A stretch of DNA of 64,000 nucleotides. Origin: Cesiribacter andamanensis AMV16 (lineage in GTDB: Bacteria; Bacteroidota; Bacteroidia; Cytophagales; Cyclobacteriaceae). This document shows positions 1 to 14,023 of this stretch, one piece after another. The stretch lies in contig NZ_AODQ01000003.1 in assembly GCF_000348925.1 (NCBI RefSeq), positions 1-64,000 on the forward strand, in the 5' to 3' direction. Made by a program: the position numbers and the translations under genes. The notes beneath the pieces are model-generated. The model had not been told where the DNA came from, did no database searches, and worked only from the letters and a program-made list of their open reading frames with translations. Each line of letters starts with the position of its first letter. Positions within the stretch are counted from its first letter, which is position 1.

Positions 1-1
1 C

Positions 2-724
2 CATTGCACCTCGCGCAGCGCATGGCTGCCGGCTGCAGCCTATTCGCTGGTGGCGCAGGTGCCCTTTAAGGGGGTAGAGCGCGGGGTGTTCTCCTTCTGC
101 ATGTGCCCCGGAGGTTTTATTGTGCCCGCCGCTACGGCGCCCGGTGAGGTGGTGGTCAATGGCATGAGCCCAAGCCGCCGCGATTCGCGCTTTGCCAACT
201 CGGGCATAGTAGTGGCCGTGGAGGCCGATGATGTAAAGCCCTATGCTCAATGGGGTCCGCTGGCCGGCCTTATGTACCAGCAGGCAGTAGAGCAGGCTGC
301 CTGCCAGGCTGGAGGGGGTACGCAGGTGGCCCCGGCCCAGCGACTGGCCGATTTTGTAAACCGGCAGCCAAGCAGCAGCCTGCCCGATACCAGCTACCAA
401 CCCGGCCTGCAATCGGTCATGATGCAGGAGGTGCTGCCCCCGGCCATCGGGGAGCGGCTTCGGGAGGGCTTTAAGGTGTTTGGGCAGAAAATGCGCGGCT
501 ACCTGACCAACGAAGCGCAGATTGTGGGGGTGGAGAGCCGCACCTCCTCTCCGGTAAAAATTCCGCGCCAGGCCGATGGGCTGGAGCATGTGCAGATCAG
601 CCGCCTGTACCCCTGTGGCGAGGGGGCGGGTTTTGCCGGCGGCATCGTATCGGCGGCCATGGATGGGGAGCGCTGTGCCGAGGCCCTGGCCCGAAAGTGG
701 GCGCCCAAAGGGGCGGGTATGTAA
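2..724 (+). CDS. FAD-dependent dehydrogenase (COG2509/YtfP-like), C-terminal part
   Basis: The frame is open from the left edge of the window, so the gene starts outside and only about the last 240 residues are seen. The motif GVFSFCMCPGG followed by VVVNGMSPSRRDSRFANSG is characteristic of the COG2509 FAD-dependent dehydrogenases. Near the end, CGEGAGFAGGIVSAAMDG is the second flavin-contact segment. The N-terminal FAD Rossmann motif lies outside the window. The physiological substrate of this family is not known. A GTG at 50 could be mistaken for a start, but the upstream codons (LPAAAYSLVAQV) fit the family, so it is internal. The next gene follows after 34 bases on the same strand. Confidence 0.85.
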   Translation, partial: HCTSRSAWLPAAAYSLVAQVPFKGVERGVFSFCMCPGGFIVPAATAPGEVVVNGMSPSRRDSRFANSGIVVAVEADDVKPYAQWGPLAGLMYQQAVEQAACQAGGGTQVAPAQRLADFVNRQPSSSLPDTSYQPGLQSVMMQEVLPPAIGERLREGFKVFGQKMRGYLTNEAQIVGVESRTSSPVKIPRQADGLEHVQISRLYPCGEGAGFAGGIVSAAMDGERCAEALARKWAPKGAGM

Positions 725-758
725 CCTGGCCGGTCCGGAAGCAGTTTATATAGATGTT

Positions 759-1127
759 ATGAACAAGAAAACGGTTGTAATCGGCGCTACCCCCAATCCC
801 TCCCGCTATGCCTACATAGCGTCCCACATGCTTAGGGAGTATGATCATGAGATTGTGCCCGTAGGCATTAAAACCGGCGAAGTGGCCGGCGAGCAGATCC
901 ACGACATGCGGGACAAGCCCCAGTTCACTGAGGTCGATACCGTTACCCTCTACATTGGCACCCATAACCAGGCCGAATGGTATGAGTATATCCTGGGCCT
1001 CAACCCCAAGCGCATCATCTTTAATCCCGGCACCGAAAACCCCGAGCTGGTACAGAAAGCCAGGGAAAAGGGTATTGAGACCGTTTATGGCTGCACCCTG
1101 GTGATGCTGCGGGCCGGAACCTATTAA
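759..1127 (+). CDS. CoA-binding domain protein (YccU-like)
   Basis: This is a 122-residue single-domain protein of the CoA_binding_2 family, a small Rossmann fold related to the CoA-binding part of succinyl-CoA ligase. It begins MNKKTVVIGATPNPSRYAY, where the ATPNPSRYA segment is the usual nucleotide-contact loop, and the FNPGTENPEL segment near residue 90 is also conserved. The ATG at 759 gives the normal family length. An open frame extends further upstream but only overlaps the preceding gene. The function is unknown beyond predicted CoA or nucleotide binding. It is probably cotranscribed with the dehydrogenase fragment upstream. Confidence 0.85.
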   Translation: MNKKTVVIGATPNPSRYAYIASHMLREYDHEIVPVGIKTGEVAGEQIHDMRDKPQFTEVDTVTLYIGTHNQAEWYEYILGLNPKRIIFNPGTENPELVQKAREKGIETVYGCTLVMLRAGTY

Positions 1128-1262
1128 GAGACCTACAGCAACTTTTCTTACATACTTGAATTTTTTGAAGAAGCTCCATTTATTTAGCCTTTAAGATAAG
1201 AGGCTGAAAATGAATGTTTTTCGTTGCGGAATTGTTTTCAAAGTAGCATCAGAATTTGCCAA

Positions 1263-1290
1263 CACTGCTTTTGCAGACAGTGCCTTTTTT
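1263..1290 (+). terminator. Probable terminator before gyrB
   Basis: The arms cactg (1263-1267) and cagtg (1278-1282) can pair, with partial pairing inside the loop, and are followed by a run of six T. The position between the CoA-binding gene and gyrB fits termination of the upstream unit. The stem is short and bulged. Confidence 0.45.
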
Positions 1291-1308
1291 GTATTTTTCA
1301 AATCCTAA

Positions 1309-3345
<2,037 letters not shown>

Positions 3346-3371
3346 GAAGTGTACGAGCTAATGATAGAACG

Positions 3372-3401
3372 AAGGCCTGCTTTAAAAAGCAGGCCTTTTT
3401 T
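3372..3401 (+). terminator. Rho-independent terminator of gyrB
   Basis: A GC-rich stem (aaggcctgc at 3372-3380 pairing with gcaggcctt at 3389-3397) can be extended to about 12 pairs through the tttaaaaa centre. It ends in a run of T starting 26 bases after the gyrB stop codon. Confidence 0.85.
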
Positions 3402-3504
3402 GATAGGAAGGTTTCGGAGATAGTCTTTTCAAACCTAACCGGTTTTGGAAACCGAGCCGCGTAGGCCTGTCAGATTCTTTCATTTGCATTCAGGTACACC
3501 TGCA

Positions 3505-4173
3505 TCAGTTCGCCCGACGTACCCGAAAGCGGCCTTCAATGGGGCTGCTGCCAGTGGCTTTTTCATCTGCTACACGAAGGCGGGTGGCCGGATAGAGAAA
3601 AAAGGTGCCGGAAACCAGCTCATCGGTCTCCTGGCCAAATTCTGTGACCACCAGCGCCCCGCGGGTATCGGTAAAGGTTTGGGTGCTGTCCGGAACCAGG
3701 CCGGTAAATACCCAGTCTAGCGAAGGGGGGTAGTAGCTAAACGCGATGTCCTGATCACCCTCCCTATCCAGCCGCCAGGGAAAGCGTCCCTGTCCGCCGG
3801 TCCAGCTCAGGCTCAGGGAGCCGCTTTCCTCATCGCCTCCGGCAATAATGAAAATGCCCTCCATGGGGGTGTACGCCAGGCCCTCCATCCTGATCCAGGG
3901 ACCTTTGCCAATCTTTAAGAAAATTCCTTCTGCTTCAGGCTCAGCCTCCTGAGACACAGCGGGTGTAGCGGCAAGCAGCGCTGTTCCGGCGGTCTCCAGC
4001 TGAGTAGGTTCATCCACTGGGCGGTAAGCAAGCCGCTCCGTAGCCAGAGGGGTAGTGCTGTCGGGTGCAGAGACTAAGGCTGCATCAGGGCTTGCACCAT
4101 CAGGGAAATAGTTGATTCCCAGCAGGGGGAGCAGGAGCAGCCCAAAAAAAAGAAGGCTGGAAAAAAATTTCAT
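3505..4173 (-). CDS. Hypothetical secreted protein
   Basis: This 222-residue protein starts with a hydrophobic signal peptide (residues 1 to about 20, MKFFSSLLFFGLLLLPLLG) without a lipobox. A linker rich in Pro, Ala, Thr and Glu follows to about residue 80, then a beta-rich domain. The closing pattern SGTFFLYP...IEGRFRV resembles the GTF-x-GRF pattern at the ends of many small Bacteroidetes beta-sandwich lipoproteins, but I cannot assign it to a named family. It probably sits in the periplasm or at the outer surface. It is convergent with gyrB and divergent from ppk1. The function is unknown. Confidence 0.7.
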   Translation of the reverse strand: MKFFSSLLFFGLLLLPLLGINYFPDGASPDAALVSAPDSTTPLATERLAYRPVDEPTQLETAGTALLAATPAVSQEAEPEAEGIFLKIGKGPWIRMEGLAYTPMEGIFIIAGGDEESGSLSLSWTGGQGRFPWRLDREGDQDIAFSYYPPSLDWVFTGLVPDSTQTFTDTRGALVVTEFGQETDELVSGTFFLYPATRLRVADEKATGSSPIEGRFRVRRAN

Positions 4174-4419
4174 TTCAGCACAAAAAAACTATTTAATTGA
4201 CTATTTCCCATAAAGGTACAAAACTGTCATTTGCCGGTAAAGCACTTTTCGGGCTTTTATGTAAAGGGGCATTGGCCGGGATGAGCGGATAAAACAGGCG
4301 AATTTTGTAAAGTTGCTGGATAGGGGTAGAGGGGGGTGAAAGCGGCTGTTGCTTTCTTGCCAGGAGCATGGCGATGCGTTGGTTTTTTTCGTATATAGGG
4401 CTGGAGATTATTTTTTACT

Positions 4420-6679
4420 ATGCTCAGACCAGATCGCATTTCTTCCTACATTGAAAGTAGCCCCTTTATCAGCCGCGATTTAAGCTGGATCAAATTCAAT
4501 GAACGGGTGCTGGACCAGGCTCGTCATCCGGAACGGAACATTTTTGAAAAACTGAAATTTCTGGCCATCTGCTCTTCCAATCAGGATGAGTTCTTTATGA
4601 TCCGGGTGGGCAGCTTGTATAACTATATCGACTATGGCCGGGAGCGGATCGACTACTCGGGCCTGCGGGAGATCCCCTTTAAGCGCAAGCTGTTTGCCGA
4701 TCTGCAGTCCCTGCATACCGACCAGCATGCCCATTTTCTTAAAAACCTGGTGCCGCAGTTTCCGGAATGGGGCTTTCGCCTGGTGGGCCTGGAGGCCCTG
4801 GAGGAACATGAAGTGAAGCAGGTAAAGCGCTATTTCAAGAAAACGGTCTACCCCATGATCACCCCCATGGTGTATGATAGCTACCATACCTTTCCCATTC
4901 TGATGAACCGGCTGCTGATCTTTGGGGTAATCACCAACAACCCTACAGATAAAAAAGATCATCGCAAGCTGTCCTTTATTCAGATCCCGCAAAACCTGCC
5001 CCGCTTTTGAGATCGAGCGGGAAGAAGAGATCCTTTTTGTACCCATTGAGAACATTATCCGGGAATACATTGCCAAGTTTTTTCGCAATGTGGAGATCCT
5101 GGCCATAAACCTGTTTCGCATTACGCGTAATGGCGATTTTACCCTGGAGGAGAGCGAAGATATTGATACCAACTTTCTGGAAGAGATAAAACAAAAGCTC
5201 AAAACCCGCAAAACGGGCCGGGTAGTGCGCATAGAGGTAGAAGAAAAATACGACCCCTGGATGATGCGCCTGCTGAAAAAACGCTGGGCCATAGATACCG
5301 ACAATGTCTTTGAAGTATCCAAAAACAGCCTGATGGACTTTACCGGCCTGTGGCAGATCATTGGCCATCAGGAGTTTGTGGATGTAATGCCGCCTCAGCA
5401 TCCGCCGGTGCCCCCGCTTACCTATTCCAATGCCGACAGGGGGGATAATATTTTTGATATCCTGAAGGCCAAAGATGTGCTGCTGCACCACCCCTATAAT
5501 AGCATTAGTCCGCTGCTTACCCTGCTGAGCCAGGCTGCTGAAGATCCCGATGTACTGGCCATCAAGATCACCATTTACCGCCTGGCAGATGACTCCCGCA
5601 TCATCTCGGCTCTGCTCAAAGCAGCCGAGAATGGCAAGCACGTATCGGTTCTCTTTGAGGTGAAGGCCCGCTTTGATGAAGAGAATAACATGCGCGAGGC
5701 CAAGCGCCTGCAGCAGGCCGGCTGTTTTGTGATCTATGGGGTTGGCAGTTTTAAAACCCACACCAAGCTGCTGATGATCGTGCGCAAGGAGGGAAACAAG
5801 GTGCGCCGCTATGTGCACATGAGCAGCGGCAACTACAACGAAAAGACTGCCCGCCTGTATACCGACCTGAGCCTGCTGACGGCCAATGACAAATACGCCG
5901 ATGACGTATCGGAATTCTTCAATGTAATTACCGGCCATAGCAATCCTGAGACTTACCGCTACCTGATCACAGCCCCGCGCGATATGCGCCAGCAACTGAT
6001 TGAGCTTATCCGAAGCGAAGCCCGGAATGCCCGAGAAGGTAAGGAGGCAGGCATTATCATAAAGGTAAACTCGCTGGAAGACCGCGAAACCATTCATGAG
6101 CTTTATCAGGCCTCACAGGCTGGGGTGCCCATTAAGCTGATCGTTCGGGGTATCTGCTGCCTGCGGCCGGTGCGGGAAGACCTGAGCGAAAACATACAGG
6201 TACGCTCCATTGTGGGCGAGTACCTGGAGCATGCCCGCATCTACTATTTTCACAACCAGGGCAAACCGCTGGTGTATGGGGGCAGTGCCGACATTATGGT
6301 GCGTAGTTTTGACCGTCGGCTGGAATCGCTCTTTCAGGTACTGGATCCGGCCGTGCTAAAAGAGTGCATGCTGATGCTGGATTTTAACCTGCGCGACAAT
6401 ACCAACAGCTATACCCTGCAGGAAGATGGCAGCTACCGCAAGATCGTGCCTGCTGAGGATGACCTGCCTTTCAACATCCACAAAGAATTCTTTCGCCTGA
6501 CACAGGAAGATCTGGAGGCCGTAAACCTTTATGAAGACCACCTAAAGGGAGTAGTGCAGCGACTCCTTAAGACCAAGGCGGCTGAAGATAAAAAGGCCCA
6601 GGCAGCCGTAAAAAAGGCGCAAAAGGCAGAGCCGCAGCAGGAACTTGAAGATGAAGCCGTACAGGAAGTGAAAAAGTAA
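4420..6679 (+). CDS. ppk1: Polyphosphate kinase 1 (frameshifted in this sequence)
   Basis: Reversibly transfers the terminal phosphate of ATP to inorganic polyphosphate. The reading frame breaks in a T4 run at 5005-5008. Removing one T joins LPRF to EIEREEEILFVP and gives one protein of about 752 residues, a normal PPK1 length. The autophosphorylated histidine is in YVHMSSGNYNEKTARLYTD (about H466), and the second active-site histidine is in LEHARIYYF (about H604). A Lys/Ala/Glu-rich tail extends past the catalytic core. A ppx-type gene lies convergently downstream, so both directions of polyphosphate metabolism are adjacent. The break looks like a one-base sequence error, since all motifs on both sides are intact. 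Confidence 0.93.
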
Positions 6680-6728
6680 GTTAACGCAAATTATGGCTTC
6701 CTTTTCTTGGAAAGTTACTATGCCAAAC

Positions 6729-6838
6729 AAATCCCCCTTGGCGAAGGGGGATTTCGTACGTAATCCTACTGTGGGTTAAGAGCTTAATCCAAAATTCACG
6801 TTAAGATAGCGCCGCCAGATGTGCGGCGCTCATTTTTT
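6729..6838 (+). terminator. Two hairpins between ppk1 and ppx
   Basis: The first hairpin is perfect: 11 pairs, aaatccccctt (6729-6739) with aagggggattt (6744-6754), around a ggcg loop. It has no clean T-run and may be a dispersed intergenic palindrome. The second pairs agcgccgc (6808-6815) with gcggcgct (6823-6830) and runs into catttttt, which makes it a terminator for the rightward ppk1 transcript. It overlaps the ppx stop codon. Confidence 0.65.
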
Positions 6839-7726
6839 ATCTATTGCTGCCTGGTCCTGGCGCTGGCGGTAGAGGTGCCGCAGCAGGCCGTCTTTTAAGC
6901 CCACATTGGGTACCAGTATGCTGGTGCAGCCCGCCCAGCGCATGATGGTCAGGTAGAGATCGCTGGCCGGCAGGATCACATCGGCCCGGTCGGGGTTCAG
7001 CTGCAGCTTTTGAATACGCTCATCCAGGCTGTGCCGGCCAATAAAGGAGCGAAGCTCCTGCAGCTTGCGCAGGCTCAGGCGCTGGCCCGGCTTTTTACCC
7101 GACATGCTAAAGAGCTTTGAGATGTTACCACCGGTACCCAGGGCTACAATCTTATCGTCGATCTCACCGGTGTGCGCATCCACCCAGTCTTCCAGCAGAT
7201 CCCACTCCTGTGCGCTGTCTTTTTTATTTAGATTCCGCACCGAACCGAGGGCAAATGAGCGGGCGGCAATCTTGGCACGGTTCAGGTACAGGTTAAGCTC
7301 GGTGCTGCCACCCCCAACATCAATGTGCAGACAGTACCCCTCGGGCAGCGAATCCATCAGCGCCAGGCTGATAAAGGCGGCTTCCTGGTCGCCATCGATG
7401 ATCTGAATGCGAATGCCGGTGGTTCGGGCCACCTCCGCTACCAGCGCCTGCCCGTTGTCGGAACTGCGCATGGCCGAGGTAGCGCAGGCTACATAATCCT
7501 CCACCTCAAAAAGATCCATCAGCAACTTGTAGGCCTCCATGAGCTTCAGGAATTTGGCATAGGCCTCCGGCCCTATAACCCCCCTGTCAAACACATCCTG
7601 GCCCAGGCGAAGCGGAAAGCGCACATACTCTACCTTTTTATAGACCGGAACCAGATGTCCGTTCAGCAGGGCGCTGATCTGGAGCCGAACGGCATTAGAC
7701 CCAATGTCTATGGCTGCAAATTTCAA
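6830..7726 (-). CDS. ppx: Exopolyphosphatase / GppA-type phosphatase (short form)
   Basis: This 298-residue member of the Ppx/GppA family (sugar kinase/actin fold) removes terminal phosphate from polyphosphate or hydrolyses pppGpp. The first phosphate loop is AAIDIGSNAVRLQ at residues 4-16. The second is HIDVGGGSTELNLY near residue 145, and GTGGNISKLF near 197 completes the site. At about 300 residues it lacks the C-terminal HD-like domain of the long E. coli Ppx. It is convergent with ppk1, which favours a role in polyphosphate breakdown, but sequence alone does not exclude a (p)ppGpp role. Confidence 0.9.
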   Translation of the reverse strand: MKFAAIDIGSNAVRLQISALLNGHLVPVYKKVEYVRFPLRLGQDVFDRGVIGPEAYAKFLKLMEAYKLLMDLFEVEDYVACATSAMRSSDNGQALVAEVARTTGIRIQIIDGDQEAAFISLALMDSLPEGYCLHIDVGGGSTELNLYLNRAKIAARSFALGSVRNLNKKDSAQEWDLLEDWVDAHTGEIDDKIVALGTGGNISKLFSMSGKKPGQRLSLRKLQELRSFIGRHSLDERIQKLQLNPDRADVILPASDLYLTIMRWAGCTSILVPNVGLKDGLLRHLYRQRQDQAAIDKK

Positions 7727-7757
7727 GTAGTTAATGTTAATTTAATTTGTAACGATG

Positions 7758-7787
7758 TTGCAAAAGCAAAATCATTTTATACCTTTG
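7758..7787 (+). promoter_or_regulatory. Promoter of the LVIVD lipoprotein operon
   Basis: TTG (7758-7760), a 19-base spacer and TACCTTTG (7780-7787) match the Bacteroidetes -33/-7 promoter. Transcription would start about 7795, some 15 bases before the first gene. Confidence 0.65.
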
Positions 7788-7809
7788 GTAAAAGTAAACA
7801 AAAAAAGCT

Positions 7810-8352
7810 GTGAACCGTCCAACTAATTTTTTGCTGGCCCTCCTGCTAGTCGGAACCTTTCTGACCGGCTGTATGGGTCCTGATGAGGATGAACAACCCT
7901 TCAGAGAGTACTACCGACCTGTGTATGCCGCAGAGCAGCTAGCTTACCGCATCCAGGTGCAGCCCGCCCGCACCCTCCAGAATCCGGGCAGGATCTATGT
8001 AAAAGATCATCTGCTGATCATCAATGAACGCTTTAAGGGCTTCCACCTGATTGACAATAGCGATCCGGCCAATCCGCAGCCCCTGCTCTTTCTGGAAGTG
8101 CCCGGCGCTGGCAACATGGCCATGCAGGGAAGCTTTATGTACGTAGATAACATGACCGACCTGCTTACGCTGGATTTGAGCAACCTGCAGGATATCCGGG
8201 AGGTAAACCGCCAGAAGGGGGTGTTTGACGGACGCCAGAACTACCCGCCCATGCGCAATGTAGCCTTTGAATGTGTAGACCCCAAGCGGGGCGTGGTGGT
8301 GGGCTGGGAAAAAGCCGATATGCCCGGCAAGGGATATGAATGCTTCCGCTGA
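7810..8352 (+). CDS. LVIVD-type surface lipoprotein
   Basis: This 180-residue lipoprotein uses a GTG start placed directly after a good promoter. The signal peptide ends in the lipobox LTGC (Cys near residue 21). The mature part has beta-propeller-like LVIVD segments such as GFHLIDNSDPANPQPL and LLTLDLSNLQDI, which occur in Bacteroidetes exported proteins. It probably sits on the outer membrane. It is the first gene of a three-gene operon with a second LVIVD lipoprotein 29 bases downstream. The function is unknown. Confidence 0.8.
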   Translation: MNRPTNFLLALLLVGTFLTGCMGPDEDEQPFREYYRPVYAAEQLAYRIQVQPARTLQNPGRIYVKDHLLIINERFKGFHLIDNSDPANPQPLLFLEVPGAGNMAMQGSFMYVDNMTDLLTLDLSNLQDIREVNRQKGVFDGRQNYPPMRNVAFECVDPKRGVVVGWEKADMPGKGYECFR

Positions 8353-8381
8353 TATTTTTTTAACGCCTAATCTCGATCCTC

Positions 8382-9143
8382 ATGTTTAAAAAATCCTTTT
8401 ATACCCTTTTGGCGGCAGCCCTGCTGCTAAACCTAAGCAGCTGTGAAGACTCCGCCGCCACGGCCGAAGTGGGTATTGGCGCCGGAATTGGTGGTTCCAT
8501 GGCCCAGTTTACCGTCTACAATGGGCAGCTCTACCTGCTGCAGGCCGATAAGCTACACACCTACGATCTGCAGGATCCGGCCACTCCCGCCAAAAGCAAC
8601 AGCCTTACCGTGGGGCAGGATGCCGAAACCGTATTTCCCTATGCCGGCAAGCTCTATATCGGTACTCAAAGCGGCATGCACATCCTGTCGCTCCAGAATC
8701 CCCGCCAGCCCCAGTACCTGTCTACCTATCAGCACATTACCAGCTGCGATCCGGTGGTGGTAGAAGGCAACTATGCCTACCTTACCCTGCGCACCGAATC
8801 GGAATGCCGCTGGGGCGTAGATCAGCTGGAGATCCTGGACATCAGCAATCCGCAAAACCCCCAGCTCATCTACCAGCGGGTAATGCACAACCCCAAGGGG
8901 CTTGCCGTAAACAATGGCATCCTTTACGTATCCAATGGCGATAGGGGACTACTGGTGCTGGATGTGAGCAATCCTTACAATCCTGTAGAGCTAAAGGAAT
9001 ATCCCGATTTTAATGGCTGGGATGTGATCTACACCTGGCGCAGCCTGATGATGGTAGGAAGTGATGGCCTGGTACAGTATGATCCGGCAGACCCGGCCAA
9101 CCTGCGTCAGGTGAGTGTAATTCCGGTGCAGCCTACGCTTTAA
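8382..9143 (+). CDS. LVIVD-repeat lipoprotein
   Basis: This 253-residue lipoprotein has the lipobox LSSC (Cys near residue 21). Repeated LVIVD-type blades follow, for example LHTYDLQDPATP, MHILSLQNPRQPQ, LEILDISNPQNPQ and LLVLDVSNPYNP. These suggest a beta-propeller exposed at the cell surface or in the periplasm. It is the middle gene of the operon, and the relation to the first gene suggests an old duplication. It carries its own signal peptide, so the pair is not one gene split by a frameshift. The function is unknown. Confidence 0.85.
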   Translation: MFKKSFYTLLAAALLLNLSSCEDSAATAEVGIGAGIGGSMAQFTVYNGQLYLLQADKLHTYDLQDPATPAKSNSLTVGQDAETVFPYAGKLYIGTQSGMHILSLQNPRQPQYLSTYQHITSCDPVVVEGNYAYLTLRTESECRWGVDQLEILDISNPQNPQLIYQRVMHNPKGLAVNNGILYVSNGDRGLLVLDVSNPYNPVELKEYPDFNGWDVIYTWRSLMMVGSDGLVQYDPADPANLRQVSVIPVQPTL

Positions 9144-9164
9144 TATTTCCTGACAAACGAACTG

Positions 9165-9866
9165 ATGAAACTCCTCTATAGCCTGGCGGCACTCTTGCTG
9201 CTGCTCCCTTTAGCCGGCCGCACGCAGCAGGCCACTGTAAGCCCTGAGCCCCTGCCTGCAGCCATTCCCTGGACCAAAAGCATAACAGCGGGATTTAGTA
9301 TCTGGCCGGTGGCAAAAGAGCGCCTGCGCCTGGGCTATAGCTGGGAGCATATGCCCAATAAGCATTGGGTGCTGGAAGGGGCCTATGTAAATGCCATTGA
9401 ACGGGATTTTCTTTTCCAGAACAATTCCACCGTGCTGGAAGGGGGGCAACTGCGGGGCGAGCACCGCTGGTATGATCCCGGCAGCCGCAATAGTTTTTTC
9501 TACTACGGCGCCATGCTGGCCTATATGTACTCCCAGTATCCCGATCGGGTGGTAGAAGGCTTTGAGTGCAATGAGCAGGGCGATTGTGCCTATTTTAAGC
9601 AAAGCCAGGTGCCTGTACGCCACCATACCGGCAATGTTGGCTTTACGCTGGGCTGGGTTGTGCGGGCTACACCCGTCTTTATGTTCAACTTCCACGGCGG
9701 TATTGGCCTGCAGGGTACCCGTTTTTCGGGCCAGAAAAATGATGATTTTTTTGGCAGGGGGGCTGTATTTGCTGAGAGTAAGCAGTTTGTGCTGGAGCCC
9801 CGCCTGCGCCTGGGCATGAATCTGCAGTTTGCCCTGCGCCAGCGCAATCAGGCCGCGAACGATTAG
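9165..9866 (+). CDS. Outer-membrane beta-barrel protein, hypothetical
   Basis: This 233-residue protein has a signal peptide ending near AGRTQQ (residue 21) and alternating hydrophobic/aromatic strands. The ITAGFSIWPVAKERLRLGYSW segment and the ending PRLRLGMNLQFALR are typical of a small outer-membrane barrel closing on a hydrophobic strand. It is the last gene of the three-gene operon, 21 bases after the second lipoprotein, so the three products may form one surface assembly. No named family is recognised with certainty. Confidence 0.75.
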   Translation: MKLLYSLAALLLLLPLAGRTQQATVSPEPLPAAIPWTKSITAGFSIWPVAKERLRLGYSWEHMPNKHWVLEGAYVNAIERDFLFQNNSTVLEGGQLRGEHRWYDPGSRNSFFYYGAMLAYMYSQYPDRVVEGFECNEQGDCAYFKQSQVPVRHHTGNVGFTLGWVVRATPVFMFNFHGGIGLQGTRFSGQKNDDFFGRGAVFAESKQFVLEPRLRLGMNLQFALRQRNQAAND

Positions 9867-9875
9867 GCAAGGGAC

Positions 9876-9906
9876 TTGCAGAAGAGGCTTTAATTTAGCA
9901 CCTTTG
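9876..9906 (+). promoter_or_regulatory. Promoter of the metH riboswitch transcript
   Basis: TTG (9876-9878), a 20-base spacer and CACCTTTG (9899-9906) give a near-consensus Bacteroidetes promoter with CA in place of TA. The predicted start is close to the first paired base of the riboswitch at 9911. Confidence 0.5.
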
Positions 9907-9910
9907 CTCT

Positions 9911-10019
9911 GCTTATCCAGAAAGACGGAGGGATCGGGCCCGATGATGTCTTAGCAACCTGAGCAACGTGCTTGGTGGTGCTAACTCCCTTGCCAACTGC
10001 ATGTTGGCAGAAGATGAGC
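9911..10019 (+). ncRNA. SAM-I (S-box) riboswitch aptamer
   Basis: The conserved S-box core is visible: gcttatccagaaagacgga, then ggatcgggcccgatgatgtc, then agcaacc and gtgctaactccc. P1 pairs gcttatc (9911-9917) with gatgagc (10013-10019) without mismatch. P2 uses agac with gtct. P3 is the bulged stem acctgagc/gcttggt. P4 pairs tgccaac (9991-9997) with gttggca (10003-10009). It lies 73 bases before metH, the expected target: S-adenosylmethionine reports a sufficient methionine supply and should switch metH off. Confidence 0.93.
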
Positions 10020-10041
10020 GCATCCGAATTCATTCCGGTGC

Positions 10042-10087
10042 ATCCGCTCGCTCCCCTTTGTGGGTAAGCCTTATTATAAGAGCGGAT
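10042..10087 (+). promoter_or_regulatory. Putative expression platform sequestering the metH start region
   Basis: atccgctc (10042-10049) is the exact complement of gagcggat (10080-10087), which ends five bases before the metH ATG. The P1 3' strand gagcg (10016-10020) could pair with cgctc (10045-10049) instead. Ligand-stabilised P1 would then free the sequestering strand. No T-run follows the stem, so control of translation is more likely than termination. This is inferred from pairing only. Confidence 0.45.
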
Positions 10088-10091
10088 ATTC

Positions 10092-13787
<3,696 letters not shown>

Positions 13788-13788
13788 G

Positions 13789-14012
13789 AGAAGTTAGAGG
13801 GTAGACTGAAGCTCTGGAAACAGCTGGCAAACACTTCTAACTTCTGCGTTCTAACCCCTCTATTCTCTTTGATACGTGTTGTTGGTGTTTTCACCAACAA
13901 TTCTTCCGGCAGGCTTCCAATTAGTTGTTGGTGAAAACACCAACAAAGGGGGTGCATCCAGCCTCTAGCCTATACCTTTTCATGTCTACCTTCTACCTTC
14001 TTTCTTCTAGCT
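13789..14012. repeat. Heptamer-repeat arrays between metH and metF
   Basis: On the + strand, degenerate 7-base units of the type TCTAnCT run head to tail at 13836-13870 and again at 13964-14012, the latter as seven units including two exact TCTACCT copies at 13985-13998. Reverse-complement units (AGTTAGA, GGGTAGA) occur at 13792-13805. A 10-base inverted repeat, agaagttaga (13789-13798) with tctaacttct (13836-13845), results. The spacer carries no gene. Similar TCTA-type heptamers recur at 45011-45059. Confidence 0.7.
13879..13946. repeat. Pair of 22-base palindromes in inverted orientation
   Basis: 13879-13900 and 13925-13946 are exact reverse complements of each other. Each copy is itself a palindrome, with 9-base arms TTGTTGGTG and CACCAACAA around a four-base centre (TTTT in one, AAAA in the other). 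In RNA each can form its own hairpin, or the two can pair over 22 bases across a 24-base spacer. This looks like a dispersed repeat or a processing or attenuation element in a metH-metF transcript. Confidence 0.75.
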
Positions 14013-14023
14013 TTTAATCAAAA

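Noticed and set aside
5005-5010. Programmed ribosomal frameshift in ppk1
   Set aside because: There is no slippery heptamer with a downstream pseudoknot typical of programmed sites, and several other genes here show the same one-base defects.
7810-9143. The two LVIVD lipoproteins as one gene split by a frameshift
   Set aside because: The second has its own start, signal peptide and lipobox, and a 29-base spacer separates them.
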